DNA from: Zygnema cylindricum | Lineage: Eukaryota > Streptophyta > Zygnematophyceae > Zygnematales > Zygnemataceae | Direction of reading: 5' to 3' | Assembly (NCBI GenBank): GCA_037447655.1 | Contig: JBBHKE010001856.1 | Location: 631,384-695,383, forward strand | Length of the DNA stretch: 64,000 nt | Part shown: positions 1 through 10,204 of the stretch, one piece after another | Layout: each line of letters begins with the position of its first letter | How positions within the stretch are numbered: the first letter of the stretch is position 1 | Notes under the pieces: model-generated | What the model was told of the DNA's origin: nothing | Database searches by the model: none | The model's input: only the letters and a program-made list of their open reading frames with translations | Translations under genes and position numbers: made by a program

Positions 1-1
1 C

Positions 2-1483
2 CAATGGGGGAAGGACTCAAAAAAACCTAACAAAGGGGAAAGAGATCATTCTGGGGGGCCGAGGCCCCCTAAGGGTCTTTGTCATTTTTGCAAAAAGCTG
101 GGACACTTCATTGCAGATTGTGTCAAATTGTCGGAGTTAAGGCTCCAAGAGAAACGTGGAGGGGGTTTTTCCGGAGGGAAGAAAAAGACACTTGTGGTTA
201 CAAAAGTGATAGGAGAAACTGAAGATGACTCCTCTGAGGATGATGGGGAGCTTCTTCTTGACGAGAGCATGGAGGAGAAGGAGATCCCTCGGAGACAGAA
301 GTGTGCCATTGGAGCAATTCGGGAAGCTCCACAGGAAGGATGGATTATTGACTTAGGTGCATCCATGCATATGTGTCAAGATAAGGAACTCTTCACTAAG
401 CTAAGAAAGATCCCTACTGTAGAAATAGATTATGGGGATGGGAGAGTGGTTACTACAGATCTAGTGGGATCAGTAGATCTGAAAGTATAAGTGGAGGGTA
501 AGACTTCTATGCTTACATTCTCAGATGTACTCTACATTCCTCAATTGAGTAAAAATCTTGTCTTTACATCTATGCTAGATGATAAGGAGATGAATACCTT
601 CACTAGAAAGGGAGTCTTTACAGCTAAGTATGCGGATGAAGTTTACTTCACGCCAGATAAGGGTAGCCAAGGAATGTTTAGGCTTAACCTGATTAATGAA
701 AAGAAGAATGCTTATTATGTTGATGTTCCTACGTTGATGATTTGGCATAAGCAGTTGGGGCATGTGCATTTTGATAAGTTGAGGGAAATGAAAAAGCTTG
801 GGGTAGTAGAAGGCATTCAGTTTGGGGATAATGAAATGATAGATGATTGTAGTGGTTGTGCACAAGATAAGGCTCACAGACTTCCCTTTCCCAAAGCTGC
901 CACATATAGAGGTGAGAATGTGTTAGACTTGGTCCACACAGATATTTGGGGACCAGCAAAAGTACCTTCGGTTGGAGGAAAGAGGTTTGTGATGACAATA
1001 ACCGATGACTAGTCTAGATACTCTAGAGTCTACTTTCTAAAAACAAAGTCTGAAGCATCAATTTACTTGAAAGAATATAAAGCATAGAGTGAGAAGTTGC
1101 ATGAAACCCCCATTAAGAGGATAAGGAGTGATAATGGGGGGGAATATACCTCTAACCAGTTTGAGGAATATGTGAGAGACAAGGGAGTGCAACACCAGAA
1201 GATTGTACCATATAACCTGGAACAAAATAGGGTAGCTGAGAGGTTGAATCGAACACTAGTAGATAGTGCATGAACTATGTTGGCAGACAAGAAAATAAGA
1301 AAGAGATTTTGGGCAGAAATAATGAATTGTGCCAACTACATTAAGAATAGAGTCCTTACCTCAGCTATAAAGGGAATGACACCTTATGAGAGATGGATTG
1401 GAAGGAAACCAGATATCTCACACCTTAAGTATTCGGTAGCCAAGTTTACAGTCTTGACACGGATAGGAAAAATTGGAAAGTAG
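2..1483 (+). pseudogene. gag-pol: Element A gag C-terminus, protease and integrase (decayed)
   Basis: Frame 2 opens in the gag linker. A CX2CX4HX4C zinc knuckle lies at 80-121 (CHFCKKLGHFIADC), followed by an acidic stretch at about 215-275. The aspartic protease site at 350-361 reads D-L-G where the family has D-S-G or D-T-G, so the site looks dead. A TAA at 488-490 replaces a Leu codon. Integrase shows its HHCC domain (His codons 745 and 761, Cys codons 848 and 857) and the DD35E triad: Asp 941-943, Asp 1130-1132, Glu 1238-1240, the last two 36 codons apart as expected. More stops occur at about 1010, 1085 and 1272. In a live element these proteins package RNA, cleave the polyprotein and integrate the cDNA. 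This copy cannot be translated whole. Confidence 0.9.
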
Positions 1484-2941
1484 ATGCTAAGGGAAAACCT
1501 GGATACTTTGTGGGATATGATGAGGATGTTAAGGGATATGGAGTCTATGACTTAGCAAAGAAAGATATCATTATGGTCAAACACTTCGTTGTCATGATTG
1601 AAGGGAAGTCATTTGACCCCTTCAAATATACATAGAAGATAAGAATCAGATTTGAGTCAGAAAGTGAGGAGAACTCGGTCGTTCCCGAAAGGGACATGAG
1701 TGAAACCATGACTGCAGATTCAGGGGAGATCCAAAATAGAGGAGACTCACCGGAAACCTTACATACTCCTATGGACTTCGAGGAGATAGAAGAACTTCCA
1801 TGGACAGGGAAGGCGATGAGACAGTGAGAAGAAATCAAAGACTTCCATACATTCCAGTTTCAGAGTTTGAGGGAGGAAGGAGGAGCACCAAAAGGGTACA
1901 AGAAAAACAAGCTGCTCAAAAGGTAACTAAGCTATCTCACCCAGATGAGCCTCAATCTTTCTCGGAGGCAATGAATAGTCCCTCGAAGGAAAGATGGATT
2001 AGAGCCATAAATGATAAGATGGCTTCTATCATGGAAGCAAATACTTGAGAATTAATGGATTGTCCTCCAAACAGAAAACCTATTAGGTGTAAATGGGTAT
2101 TCAAACTAAAACTGAACCCATATAATACCATTGAGAGATACAAGGCTTGATTGGTAGCAAAGGGGTTCACTCAAAAGGAGGGGATTGTTTATGAGGAGAC
2201 TTTTGCTCCAGTTGTTCGGTTCCCCTCACTAAGGATTCTTCTGAGTCTGGTAGCAGCGAAAGACATGGAAATCCACTAGATGGACATTAAGACTGTTTTT
2301 CTTAATGGTGAGTTAGAGGAAGAAATTTTTATGAGGCAACCCGAGGGGTTCGTGGAAGAAGAGAAGAGAGTAAAGTCTGCAGGCTCATAAAATCCTTATA
2401 TGAACTGAAGCACGCTCCCGATATTGGAATAAGAAACTAGATGAGTTTCTCATTGATATGGGATATATCCGGATTAGCTCTGATCATTCTATCTATATGT
2501 TTGAAGATGAGAATGGAATCTTTTTTATTGCAATTTATGTGGATGATCTGCTTGTGTTGAGTAAGTCTTTAGAGAAGATCAATAGGTTGAAGAAAGATCT
2601 TATGGGCACATTTGACATGAAGGATTTAGGGGAGGCAAAATATATTTTAAGAATCCAAATGGAGAGAGATAGGGGGAAGAAGATTATCAAACTTATTCGA
2701 AAAGAAGCAATAGGTAATATGCTTGAGAAATTCCTGATGGAAAATGCTAACAAGTGAACCACTCCCATGGACTTGAAAAAAGTAAGTGATGGGAGTGTAG
2801 AAAAAGGATTGATGATCTTAGACGATCAGATGAGTCCAGAGGAAAGGGAGTTTATGAAATCTATCCCTTATAAACAGGTTGTAAAATTTTTGATCTACTT
2901 TATGAACTGTACCACGCCGAACATAGCGGCAGTAGTTGGAG
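1484..2941 (+). pseudogene. pol: Element A integrase C-terminus and reverse transcriptase (decayed)
   Basis: The region continues the pol reading after a frameshift near 1440-1480. A variable linker follows (FEGGRRSTKR at about 1870-1900), then copia RT landmarks: a KWVFKLKLNP-type block at 2090-2120, a truncated ARLVAKGFTQ block, the VHQMDIKT block with a stop at 2278, and the catalytic motif YVDD at about 2536-2547, intact in sequence. Frameshifts and stops (2047, 2149, 2278, 2756) break it into short frames. It ends at 2941, where a solo LTR splits the RT/RNase H junction after a GVL(S) motif; the frame resumes at 3877 with SRSLND. Orthologous segments in M and K confirm the order. Confidence 0.88.
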
Positions 2942-3871
2942 TGTTGTCCATAGCTTATTGCAGCCATGGATTACTCACATAAACACCCACAGACTACCTC
3001 AAAAACAGCTGTGTTTCAGACGACACAGATTACTCCACAATAAACAAAATGATCTCAAACTGCACCAATATGCAGTAAATTATATACACTGTAAACTCTC
3101 AAAGTTACAGCCAAATCCACCAAGGCATGTAGAAGATATAAGCTCTAGAGTTTCCCAAATGTAGCTGACAGCTTCACAAACTAGCCACTTAGACTGATCA
3201 CAGAATCTTATAGAGATACTGGAATACAATGAAACTTCACACACATATAGATTCTATATCATAGAATAACTCCACAAAGTTTCACATGAAAGCACCAATC
3301 ACAGTGATCACACCAACAGGTCAAAGATGCACAAAACAGTCTGCCATAGCTTTGATTAACTTGACTGCGATACATAAAATAATCTAAGTCCTGCAAGTTA
3401 TACTCAGAGTACGGAGGCATACCAGCCGTACTGTATCTACTCTAATAACCTAACTAGTCAAAAAGACAAACCTCTGTTGTACAGAATATTTACACCGTAC
3501 TCTTCGTATGTCAGAAACTAAGCTACCACTAAGCTTAATCATCACTACTTGAAATCTATCCTATTCATATTATCCGTAGTTGCGCTGGCTGCGCTTTCCG
3601 TACGGATCATGAAGATAGCCGCAACTGCGTTGACTTAACTGCGTCGCAGCTGCTCCGTACCGGCGGCGCCTATTTCAACATTCAGTTTATTTTACATCGG
3701 ATCGCTTCGCGATCCGCCGTCCATTCGTCATTGCTTGTTCACACCACTCAATGAATCTTTTACGTAACTTTAATTATCAAACCCTTCGCTCCCCCAATCC
3801 GTGAATCTATTCAAACCTCCATATTAAATCCAATTAGCAGTTAAGCACGAAACTGACTTTTCAAAACAACA
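2942..3871 (-). repeat. Solo LTR, family 2, inserted in element A
   Basis: The 930-bp unit starts TGTTGTCCATAG and ends AAAACAACA, an inverted terminal repeat typical of LTRs. It is flanked by the perfect direct repeat TGGAG (2937-2941 and 3872-3876). It matches the LTRs of element F (14085-14626 plus 33030-33497; 35958-36820). Read on the minus strand it holds the module TATAACTTGCAGGACTTAG (3402-3384). No internal sequence is present, so LTR-LTR recombination removed the body. Confidence 0.93.
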
Positions 3872-4316
3872 TGGAGAACTCAGTAGGAGTCTTAATGATC
3901 CTAGAAAGAGAGATTGGGAGGCAACCAAGAGAGTCCTGAGATACCTGGTTGGAACCAGATAATAATGGTTGCATTTGGGAGGGGAGCACACTGATATCAC
4001 CACTTGAAGTGATGCCAATTGTGGGGATGCACCTATGAGAAGATGCACTTCTATATATGTTTTGTATGTGGGGGAAGGTGCTTGCTGTTGGAGCAGTAAG
4101 CAACAAAAGGTGGTTGCTCAGTCTACTATGGAGGCTGAGTATATGGCGTCTTGTTTTGCTGTAAAATAACTAATGTGGGTGAATTCATTGTTGCAAGAAC
4201 TGGGAAATATGAAAGAGGGAGTGCATGAAATATTTTGCGATAATTAAGCTGCAAGCGCAATTGCAGCCTATCCAAAACACCATTTCAAAGCAAAACATAT
4301 GGACATAAGATTAAGC
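3872..4316 (+). pseudogene. pol: Element A RNase H, first part
   Basis: After the solo LTR the frame resumes with SRSLND, KRDWEATKRVLRYLVGTR, and the RNase H core: SDANCGDAP at about 4010-4035, CCWSSKQQK, STMEAEYMAS at about 4120-4150, and CDN at 4228-4248. The three acidic RNase H positions (Asp of SDA, Glu of TMEAEY, Asp of CDN) are retained. Trp-to-stop and Gln-to-stop changes occur at about 3960, 4007 and 4245. It is cut at 4316 by a second solo LTR, just after HMDIRLS; the rest lies at 5365-5525. Confidence 0.88.
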
Positions 4317-5364
4317 TGCAATTCCGTGTCCTCCATTGGACCACAGAATACAGGAAGCCTCTAGATAGTATTTAACTAACCCACTTTAAGCCACAACCAC
4401 TGCTGCCCAAGAAGGCAAACTGACAATTTGACTGCACCCCTGTGTAGCCTGGACTCCCGTGAGTCCGTAGAAAAAAGAATCACTGAAAACGGCCAACCAG
4501 GCGATAAGTTATAGGGTGGCAAAGATGCCAATTTATACAAACTCTCTGAGAGAGAGGACTATCTACCTAAATTTTCCTAAGTCCTAGTTTTTCCTAATTC
4601 CCTCTCACAGCTCCTATCTACTGCCTGTACGAACCAATCACAAAACTGTATAGTACTAGAAAGTACTACTGCCGATGTACTTTATGTACGGCCTCTGTAC
4701 GACAAGGCCATTAGTGGACGCGTGTATACTTTCCACTCATCCGTACGTTCCTCGGAATTCCCGCGACCGAATGATGTCTCCCCACGTGGCGCCAGGTGAT
4801 GCCACGTCACTAAATGCCAAAGTGACCACTCCGGGATTTCGGCGATGATGTGCGCCGTTGGATTATATGCGAAACGTAATCTTGGCCGGAATAAATACTT
4901 GCGGGATATTTGTTCCGATGTAGAAATAAAATGCGTGGTATCCGTTTTGAATTAGCGTCGTACGACGTACTTTATAAAACTGTATATATGTACGCCGTAA
5001 ACAGTTTTAGTTAAATGAACTTTATCCTTTCGAACTAAATATATATCTATCACATACCATAGCACTTAGCATTGGTCCTAGTCTATTAGGATAAAGCTGA
5101 CCGCTACCGGTCGATTTGACGAACCGCAGGTACCGGGATCAAATCTCTGGTCCGTCAAGTATATTTTTAGTAACCTACTAAAAATAGCTGTCTGTTGAAC
5201 TAAGGCAGCCATGGATCAACCTCTCTCTCTTTCCTTCAGTGACTACAACAAGTATGGGGGCTAGAGAGCGGAGGTGGAGGCAGGCTGTCCGTCCTTTTTC
5301 TTTTTCCTTTCATAAAACCATATTTAAACCTAGAAAATACTCTAGAAATCTATAAATTTCAACA
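4317..5364 (-). repeat. Solo LTR, family 1, inserted in element A RNase H
   Basis: The 1048-bp LTR is read on the minus strand as TGTTGAAATTTATAG to GGACACGGAATTGCA. It is flanked by the perfect 5-bp duplication TAAGC (4312-4316, 5365-5369). It is clearly homologous to element A's own 3' LTR at 5539-6569 but in opposite orientation, so the two form a long inverted repeat with a 174-bp spacer. The stretch is rich in GTAC cores and has TATA-like TTTATAAA near 4974. Confidence 0.93.
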
Positions 5365-5525
5365 TAAGCTTCATAAGAGAAAAAGTTGAAAATAAAATTT
5401 TAAATCTTGTGTATAGACCAGATGAAGAAATGGTGGCTGACATGATGACCATACCCGTGCCCTCTCCTAAATTAAAATATTTTAGGGAAAAATGCGGGTT
5501 GAAAGAAAAATTAAAATTAGACTAG
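5365..5525 (+). pseudogene. pol: Element A RNase H C-terminus and pol stop codon
   Basis: This reads as the last part of copia RNase H: REKVENKILNLVYRP, then EEMVADMMT, and a C-terminal KCGLKEKLKLD ending at a TAG (5523-5525). It aligns with the ends of elements M, E and H. It continues directly from HMDIRLS at 4311 once the solo LTR and one TAAGC copy are set aside. The stop lies 13 bases before the 3' LTR. Confidence 0.88.
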
Positions 5526-5538
5526 AAAATAAGGGGAG
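5526..5538 (+). other. Polypurine tract of element A
   Basis: The purine-rich run AAAATAAGGGGAG directly precedes the 3' LTR, where plus-strand DNA synthesis would start. The same run is found before the 3' LTRs of E, H and M with small changes. Confidence 0.85.
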
Positions 5539-6569
5539 TGTTGAAAATAATATATTTCTAGAGTATTTTCTAGGTTTAATAGGTTAGTATAAAAGAAAAA
5601 GGACACACAGCCTGCCTCCACCTCCTCTCTCTAGCCCCCATACTTGTTGTAGTCACTGCAGGATAGAGAGGGTGGTTGATCCATGGCTGCCTTAGTTCAA
5701 CAAGCAGTTATTTCTAGTAAGCTACTAAAAATATCCCTGACGCACCTGAGATTTGATTCCAGTACCTCTGATGGTCAAAATGGCTGATAAGTGGTCAGCT
5801 TTATCCTATAAACAAGGACCAATGCTAAATGCTATTGTATGTGATAGATATATAAAACTATAAAAAGGAACAAATTCATTTAACTAAAACTGTATACAGC
5901 TTGCACAGATACAGTTTTATGAAAGTACGTAGTACGACACTTTTTCAAAACAGATACCACGCATTTTGTTTTGACAGCGAAACAAATATCGCGCAAGTAT
6001 TTATAACGGCTAATATTGCGTCTCGCTGCAAATCCAACGGCGCACATCATCGCCGAAATCCCGGAGTGGTCGCTTTGGCGTTTTGTGATGTGGCATGACC
6101 TACAGCCACGTGGAGAGATGACATTCGGTCAAAGGAATTATGAGGAATGTACGGACGAGTGAAAAGCAAACACGCGTCCGCTTAATAGCCTTGTCGTACA
6201 TAGGCTGTACAAAAGGTACACCGGCAGTAGTACTTTTGGTATGGTACAGTAATTTGATTCGTCCGTACTTCATTAGATAGAAGTTATTAGAGGGAATCAG
6301 GACTTAGAAAATTTTGGTAGGTAGTCACCTCTCTCTTTGAGAGTTTATACAAATTGGCATTTTTTACTGCCTCATAACTTATCGGTTGGTTGGTTGTTTT
6401 CAATGATTCTTTTTGCTACCTACTCAGGGGAGTCCACGCTGCATACGGGTGCAGATAAATTATCATTTTCCCTTCCTGGACAGCAGTGGTTGTGGCTTGA
6501 AGTGGGTTAGTTAAATATTATCTAGAGGCTTCCTGTATTTTGTGGTCCAATGGAGGACATAGACTTGCA
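5539..6569 (+). repeat. 3' LTR of element A (family 1)
   Basis: The 1031-bp LTR runs from TGTTGAAAATAA to GACATAGACTTGCA. It mirrors the solo LTR at 4317-5364. It contains several GTAC cores between 5925 and 6255, the family box AGGACTTAG at about 6299, and a pyrimidine-rich stretch near 6330. Confidence 0.9.
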
Positions 6570-6694
6570 TATTAACTAATAGTGAAGATCTATTAGTTTT
6601 GACATATCACGAAGTATTCGGGTATACTAACATTAATAAAGGTAGTTGATGATTATGTACGGCTGGTATGCCTCTGTACATTTAGTATTGAGCT

Positions 6695-7260
6695 CTACAC
6701 CGCCAATCGCTATTAGCGTACAAGTTTCTTTAACTCATGAGAATAATGACAGTGGTGTAGTGTAATTAGGAATTTGAAAATTTTGAAAAAAAACATACAT
6801 TCTAATTGTTCAATAATGCTAATGTGGGTCTTTGAAAATAATAAATGTCGGTCACAAACATGCTTACACTAATATAGGTATTTGTACAAAATTTGACAAA
6901 TTGTACACAAATCGTACGTTCACACAGTTAAAACGTGGTTGTTGGACGAATATGTGCGAACGTGATATTTGACAACCCGATTTCATCTCCTTTTTAAAGC
7001 GCATATTCTCATGCGTTCGCGGTTACTAAAACTCACTAATTATATTTTTTTACTTAAAAAGGTACAATTTTGTATGGTCTGACACTTACTGTACACCACA
7101 CTATTTAAAAGACAATGTACTTTCGTTTTGTACGGTACTTGGAAAATAAACCTAAATGGCGTACAGAAAAAAATAGAATAAACTACGCTAATGGAGAATA
7201 AAATAAAATAAAGCGGGACGGAATTATCATACACTACGCTAATAGCGATTGATGGTGTAG
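6695..7260. mobile_element. TIR-bounded non-coding insertion (MITE-like)
   Basis: A 26-bp terminal inverted repeat brackets 566 bp: 6695-6720 begins CTACACCGCCAATCGC and the complement of 7235-7260 begins CTACACCATCAATCGC, with two mismatches. The flanks on both sides look like one interrupted family 2 LTR, which supports insertion. No transposase is encoded. The right end adds TG, giving a CACTAC-like terminus. I could not define a convincing target duplication, so the superfamily is unknown. Confidence 0.55.
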
Positions 7261-7450
7261 TGTATTATTGTAGACTTAGGTGGTTTTGCATTAGGTGTCC
7301 TAGTAATTGTACGGAAAATTTTACTGAAAGGTGTGCCTTCCATTAGGTCGCTTCTATAAACCTACTTGGCTCATTTTGGTTGGTAACACGTAGGCTAATA
7401 TTCAATGCTTAAAATCTTGAAAGAATCTTTGAATACAGAATGTCAGAACG

Positions 7451-7533
7451 CAATATCTGTACGAGCGGAGGTAATATCTGTACCAGCGGAGATAATAGGT
7501 GTACTAGCAGAGATAATATCTATACCACCGGAG
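7451..7533. repeat. Short tandem array, four copies of a 20-21-bp unit
   Basis: Four imperfect units follow one another: CAATATCTGTACGAGCGGAG, then units beginning GTAATATCTGTACC, ATAATAGGTGTACT and ATAATATCTATACC. The GTAC core is kept in the first three units. The array is non-coding. Confidence 0.75.
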
Positions 7534-8113
7534 GTAATTAATGACTCGTACAAAGAGTGTTAAATGTAATATCCAAAATTTAAAAACGCAACAACAAAAA
7601 GGCGGCGGCAAACTTTGATGGTGAGAGCGTGACGGGATAATTTCGGCGGATTCGCAGCCACTCTGGCGGAAGGCACATAGCCCTTGCGACGTGTACACAA
7701 ATACGAGCGCGCTCATCGTCGATTCTTTTTACCTTTTCCACGCGGCATATTTTTACACGTTAAGTATTCGAGAACTGTCCTCATTGTGCACGGTCTTAAC
7801 AAACTATAGGGTTAGTGACGTGGCTTCACGGATAAAAAATGCAAATGAATCCGACGGTCCTAGTTTACGCCTACAACCTTAGACAATTTTATGTAATGTT
7901 GTTTTCGTTGAAAAAAAATAATTATGTACGAACTTGTACGAAACGGTACGGACTTCAGTAAAAAACCCCACTTTTTCGCTAATGGAAGTCCACCCTTAGT
8001 CATTTTTGGACTTAGGAACTTTTTGGACAAAAAGTGTTTTGCTCCTCTTTCGTAATTTTCAACTGAGGATTGCTCTCACGTGTATTGGCAGAATTTTCTG
8101 AAATTTTGCAAGT
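7534..8113. other. Unassigned intergenic DNA
   Basis: No gene is evident. The stretch contains GTACG-rich segments (7925-7955), CGCTAATGGAAGTCCACCC at 7979-7997, which resembles the complement of the 7328-7350 segment, and GGACTTAGG at about 8008. It may be a further insertion within the old LTR, but I cannot bound it. Confidence 0.4.
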
Positions 8114-8451
8114 ATGTTCCCCTTTGAATTAAAAATATTTTGGAAAATTTTTAAATCCATTGTAATTCTGGTTTGCTTGGGACTTCATTGTGAAGTTGGT
8201 CAGATTTATCAAAGTTCTGCAGACTGTTTTTCTGCAACTTTGACTGAGTGGTTTGATAAGTCTGTTTGGTATTTTTATATGAAAAATTGTAGGAATACTA
8301 AGTGGCCTAGAAAATATGTGTTCCTGAAGTTTCAGCGTGTATTAGTTATTCTGTAGAATTCTGAGTGGACTTAAAGTAGGCTGTTTTGGGGTAGTCTATG
8401 GTGCTTCCGAGGGTAAATCCATGGCTGAAATGGCTATGGACAACACGTTCT

Positions 8452-9060
8452 GCATAGCGACGCACGACAATGATACATTACGCCATCCGTACGGCGGTCT
8501 GCACAGTGACGCACAACAACCTTAAATTACGCCACGGCAACCTTAAATTACGGCGGTCTGCACGCCGACGCGCGACAACGTTAAATTACGCCATCCGTAC
8601 GGCGGTCTGCACAGTGACGCACGACAACGTTAAATTACGCCATCCGTACGGTGGTCTGCACGGCGACGCGCAACAATGTTATATTACGCCATCTGAACGG
8701 TGGTCTGCACGGCGACGCACGACAATGTTACATTATGCCATCCGTAGGGCAAGTCTGCACAACGACGCACGACAACGTTAAATTATGCCATCCAGACGGC
8801 GGTCTGCACACCACGGACAACAACTTTAAAATACGCCACCGCGGACAACAACTTTAAAATACGCCATCTGTAAGGCGGTCTGCATGGCGATGCATGGCAA
8901 CATTAAATTACGCCATCCGTACGGCAGTCTGCACAACGACGCACAACACCATTAAATTACGCCATCCATATGGCGGTCTACACAGCGACGCATGACACCA
9001 TTAAATTACGCTAACGGTACAACGGTCTGTACTGCAGGCGGTTGCACGACAACGCTACAT
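8452..9060. repeat. 49-bp minisatellite array, about 12 copies
   Basis: The unit begins ACGCCATCCGTACGGCGGTC, continues with TGCACAGCGACGCACGACAA and ends CGTTAAATT. About ten full units and three shortened ones run head to tail; copies near 8529-8590 and 8822-8846 lack internal segments. The palindrome CCGTACGG sits in many units. Open frames here are an artefact of the 49-bp period. Units decay toward 9003-9060. Confidence 0.92.
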
Positions 9061-9125
9061 AGTGCTAGTGGTACTGGCGTCCATATTGCAGACGGACAGA
9101 AAAAATCCTTGACAGACACACCGCC

Positions 9126-9133
9126 TATATAAG
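9126..9133 (+). promoter_or_regulatory. Candidate TATA box downstream of the minisatellite
   Basis: TATATAAG lies about 65 bases after the last minisatellite unit in CCGCCTATATAAGGG. No open frame or recognisable LTR end follows, so a transcript is only an inference. Confidence 0.35.
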
Positions 9134-10139
9134 GGTTTCCCGAAAAGCGAACAACGTTCTCTTATTTATATACTGATTTAATTTAATGCAAATTATAAAT
9201 CGTAGCTCTTTTTTGGTATCGTGAACTTGACTCATGGGTGTGTGACTATTCAATACGGATGTCTTGTATGACAATATTTCTTGATCATTCCCTTATATGT
9301 TGTTGGATAAATTTACTTATTTCTTGATTTTGGATATGTCCATTTCAATCGTGTTTTTGGATGTTCATTTTATGCATTGTATGGTTCGTGTAACATATTG
9401 CTCATTCTAATTGTGAATCATGGGACTTCGTTCTGTTCGAGCATGTTGTAATCCTTTGTCGAAACCACTAAACCCATAAAGACCACTGTAAAATTGGGAA
9501 TGTGGGTGCGCTGCTACGCTATCCCACTAATTACAATGTTGTTTTTTCGTTTGCTTTAGTTTTTCGAGTATCGTCTTGCATGTCCTCAATCACTTTTCCC
9601 TATTATTTCCTTAAGGTTTAACTGTCATGCAGTGAATTCTCATAACTTGTATGTCAACTTTGTAAGGTGACCCTTCATGTGCCCTTTTTTTTTGGAAAAG
9701 TGTGTATAATATGTATTGTTGTCTTACTCGTAACATCAATTTTTTAGTTAAAAGGAATTGATCTCAAATTTTGGGTTGGAGCACTAAACTATGTTGTGTT
9801 GTTAATAACATAATTGAGACTATATACCTAAAGAGGGACACCATATGAGACGTGGACGAGGAAAACTACAATAAGTCAGTTTTAAGTTTTTGGAAACAAA
9901 AAATTTACCTTGAAATAATAGTACCAAATGGAAGATGGAACAAAAAGAAATGCCCCGTTTTCTAAGAGGCTATTATGAGCAATCAAAAAAGTATAGCAAA
10001 AAAAAGAAAAGCTCAGATATCTCAGAAGACTGCCATTAACGATGAGGAATAATCAGTTAATATGTGTAAGGTGTTTGCTCATTTAAAAATGAAGGTACGT
10101 ATTTCATACTTTACTATGTACCAATATTTTGTAATTTTC
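9134..10139. other. Unassigned AT-rich DNA
   Basis: No open frame above 60 codons, no domain and no LTR boundary could be recognised on either strand. A TGGTATCGTGAAC at about 9215 faintly resembles a classical tRNA-Met primer site but departs after eight bases. A short A-rich segment lies at 9880-10020. Confidence 0.5.
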
Positions 10140-10204
10140 ATAAGGACCACACCTCCGAACTGATAATAAACTTTTTATAAGGACCACACCTCCGAACCGA
10201 TAAT
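10140..10204. repeat. 28-bp direct repeat, two copies
   Basis: ATAAGGACCACACCTCCGAA plus GATAAT recurs at 10140-10167 and 10177-10204 with one difference and a 9-bp spacer. It sits at the 3' edge of copia fragment D. Confidence 0.8.

Larger units (their letters stand above)
1..6569 (+). mobile_element. Element A: Ty1/copia retrotransposon, 3' part, with two nested solo LTRs
   Basis: The window opens inside gag. Zinc knuckle, protease, integrase, RT and RNase H follow in copia order, then a polypurine tract and a family 1 3' LTR ending at 6569. The 5' LTR and most of gag lie outside the window. Coding sequence is interrupted cleanly at 2942-3871 and 4317-5364 by solo LTRs, each with a 5-bp target duplication; removing either one rejoins RNase H in frame. 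Many stops and frameshifts mark it as old and dead. The base after the LTR starts TATTA, the expected target copy, but its partner is outside the window. Confidence 0.93.
6570..8445 (+). repeat. Old family 2 LTR, forward, interrupted
   Basis: Sequence from about 6610 to 6694 aligns with element F's LTR read on its minus strand (ACTAACATTAAT, then GTACGGCTGGTATGCCTC). The far end, about 8160-8445, aligns with the last part of the same LTR and ends GAGGGTAAATCCATGGCTGA...GGACAACA. Its upstream part lies left of element A, which therefore inserted into it. The middle holds a TIR-bounded insertion (6695-7260) and about 750 bp (7285-8030) I cannot assign. No primer-binding site follows 8445, so it is a solo or truncated LTR. 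Confidence 0.65.

Noticed and set aside
6693-7262. Assigning the TIR element firmly to the CACTA superfamily
   Set aside because: Only the right end reads CACTAC, and no matching 3-bp target copy could be found.
8114-8356. 80-codon frame as a possible small gene
   Set aside because: It lies in sequence alignable to the end of a family 2 LTR and shows no start context or conserved motif.
8470-8857. Two overlapping open frames of 68-103 codons in the minisatellite
   Set aside because: They arise because a 49-bp GC-rich repeat shifts frame each unit; the peptides are repeat translations with no gene context.
8452-9060. CRISPR-like array
   Set aside because: The units are contiguous head-to-tail repeats without unique spacers, in eukaryotic DNA with no cas genes.
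9210-9230. TGGTATCGTGAAC as a classical tRNA-Met primer site
   Set aside because: It diverges from TGGTATCAGAGC after eight bases, and no LTR end or gag adjoins it.
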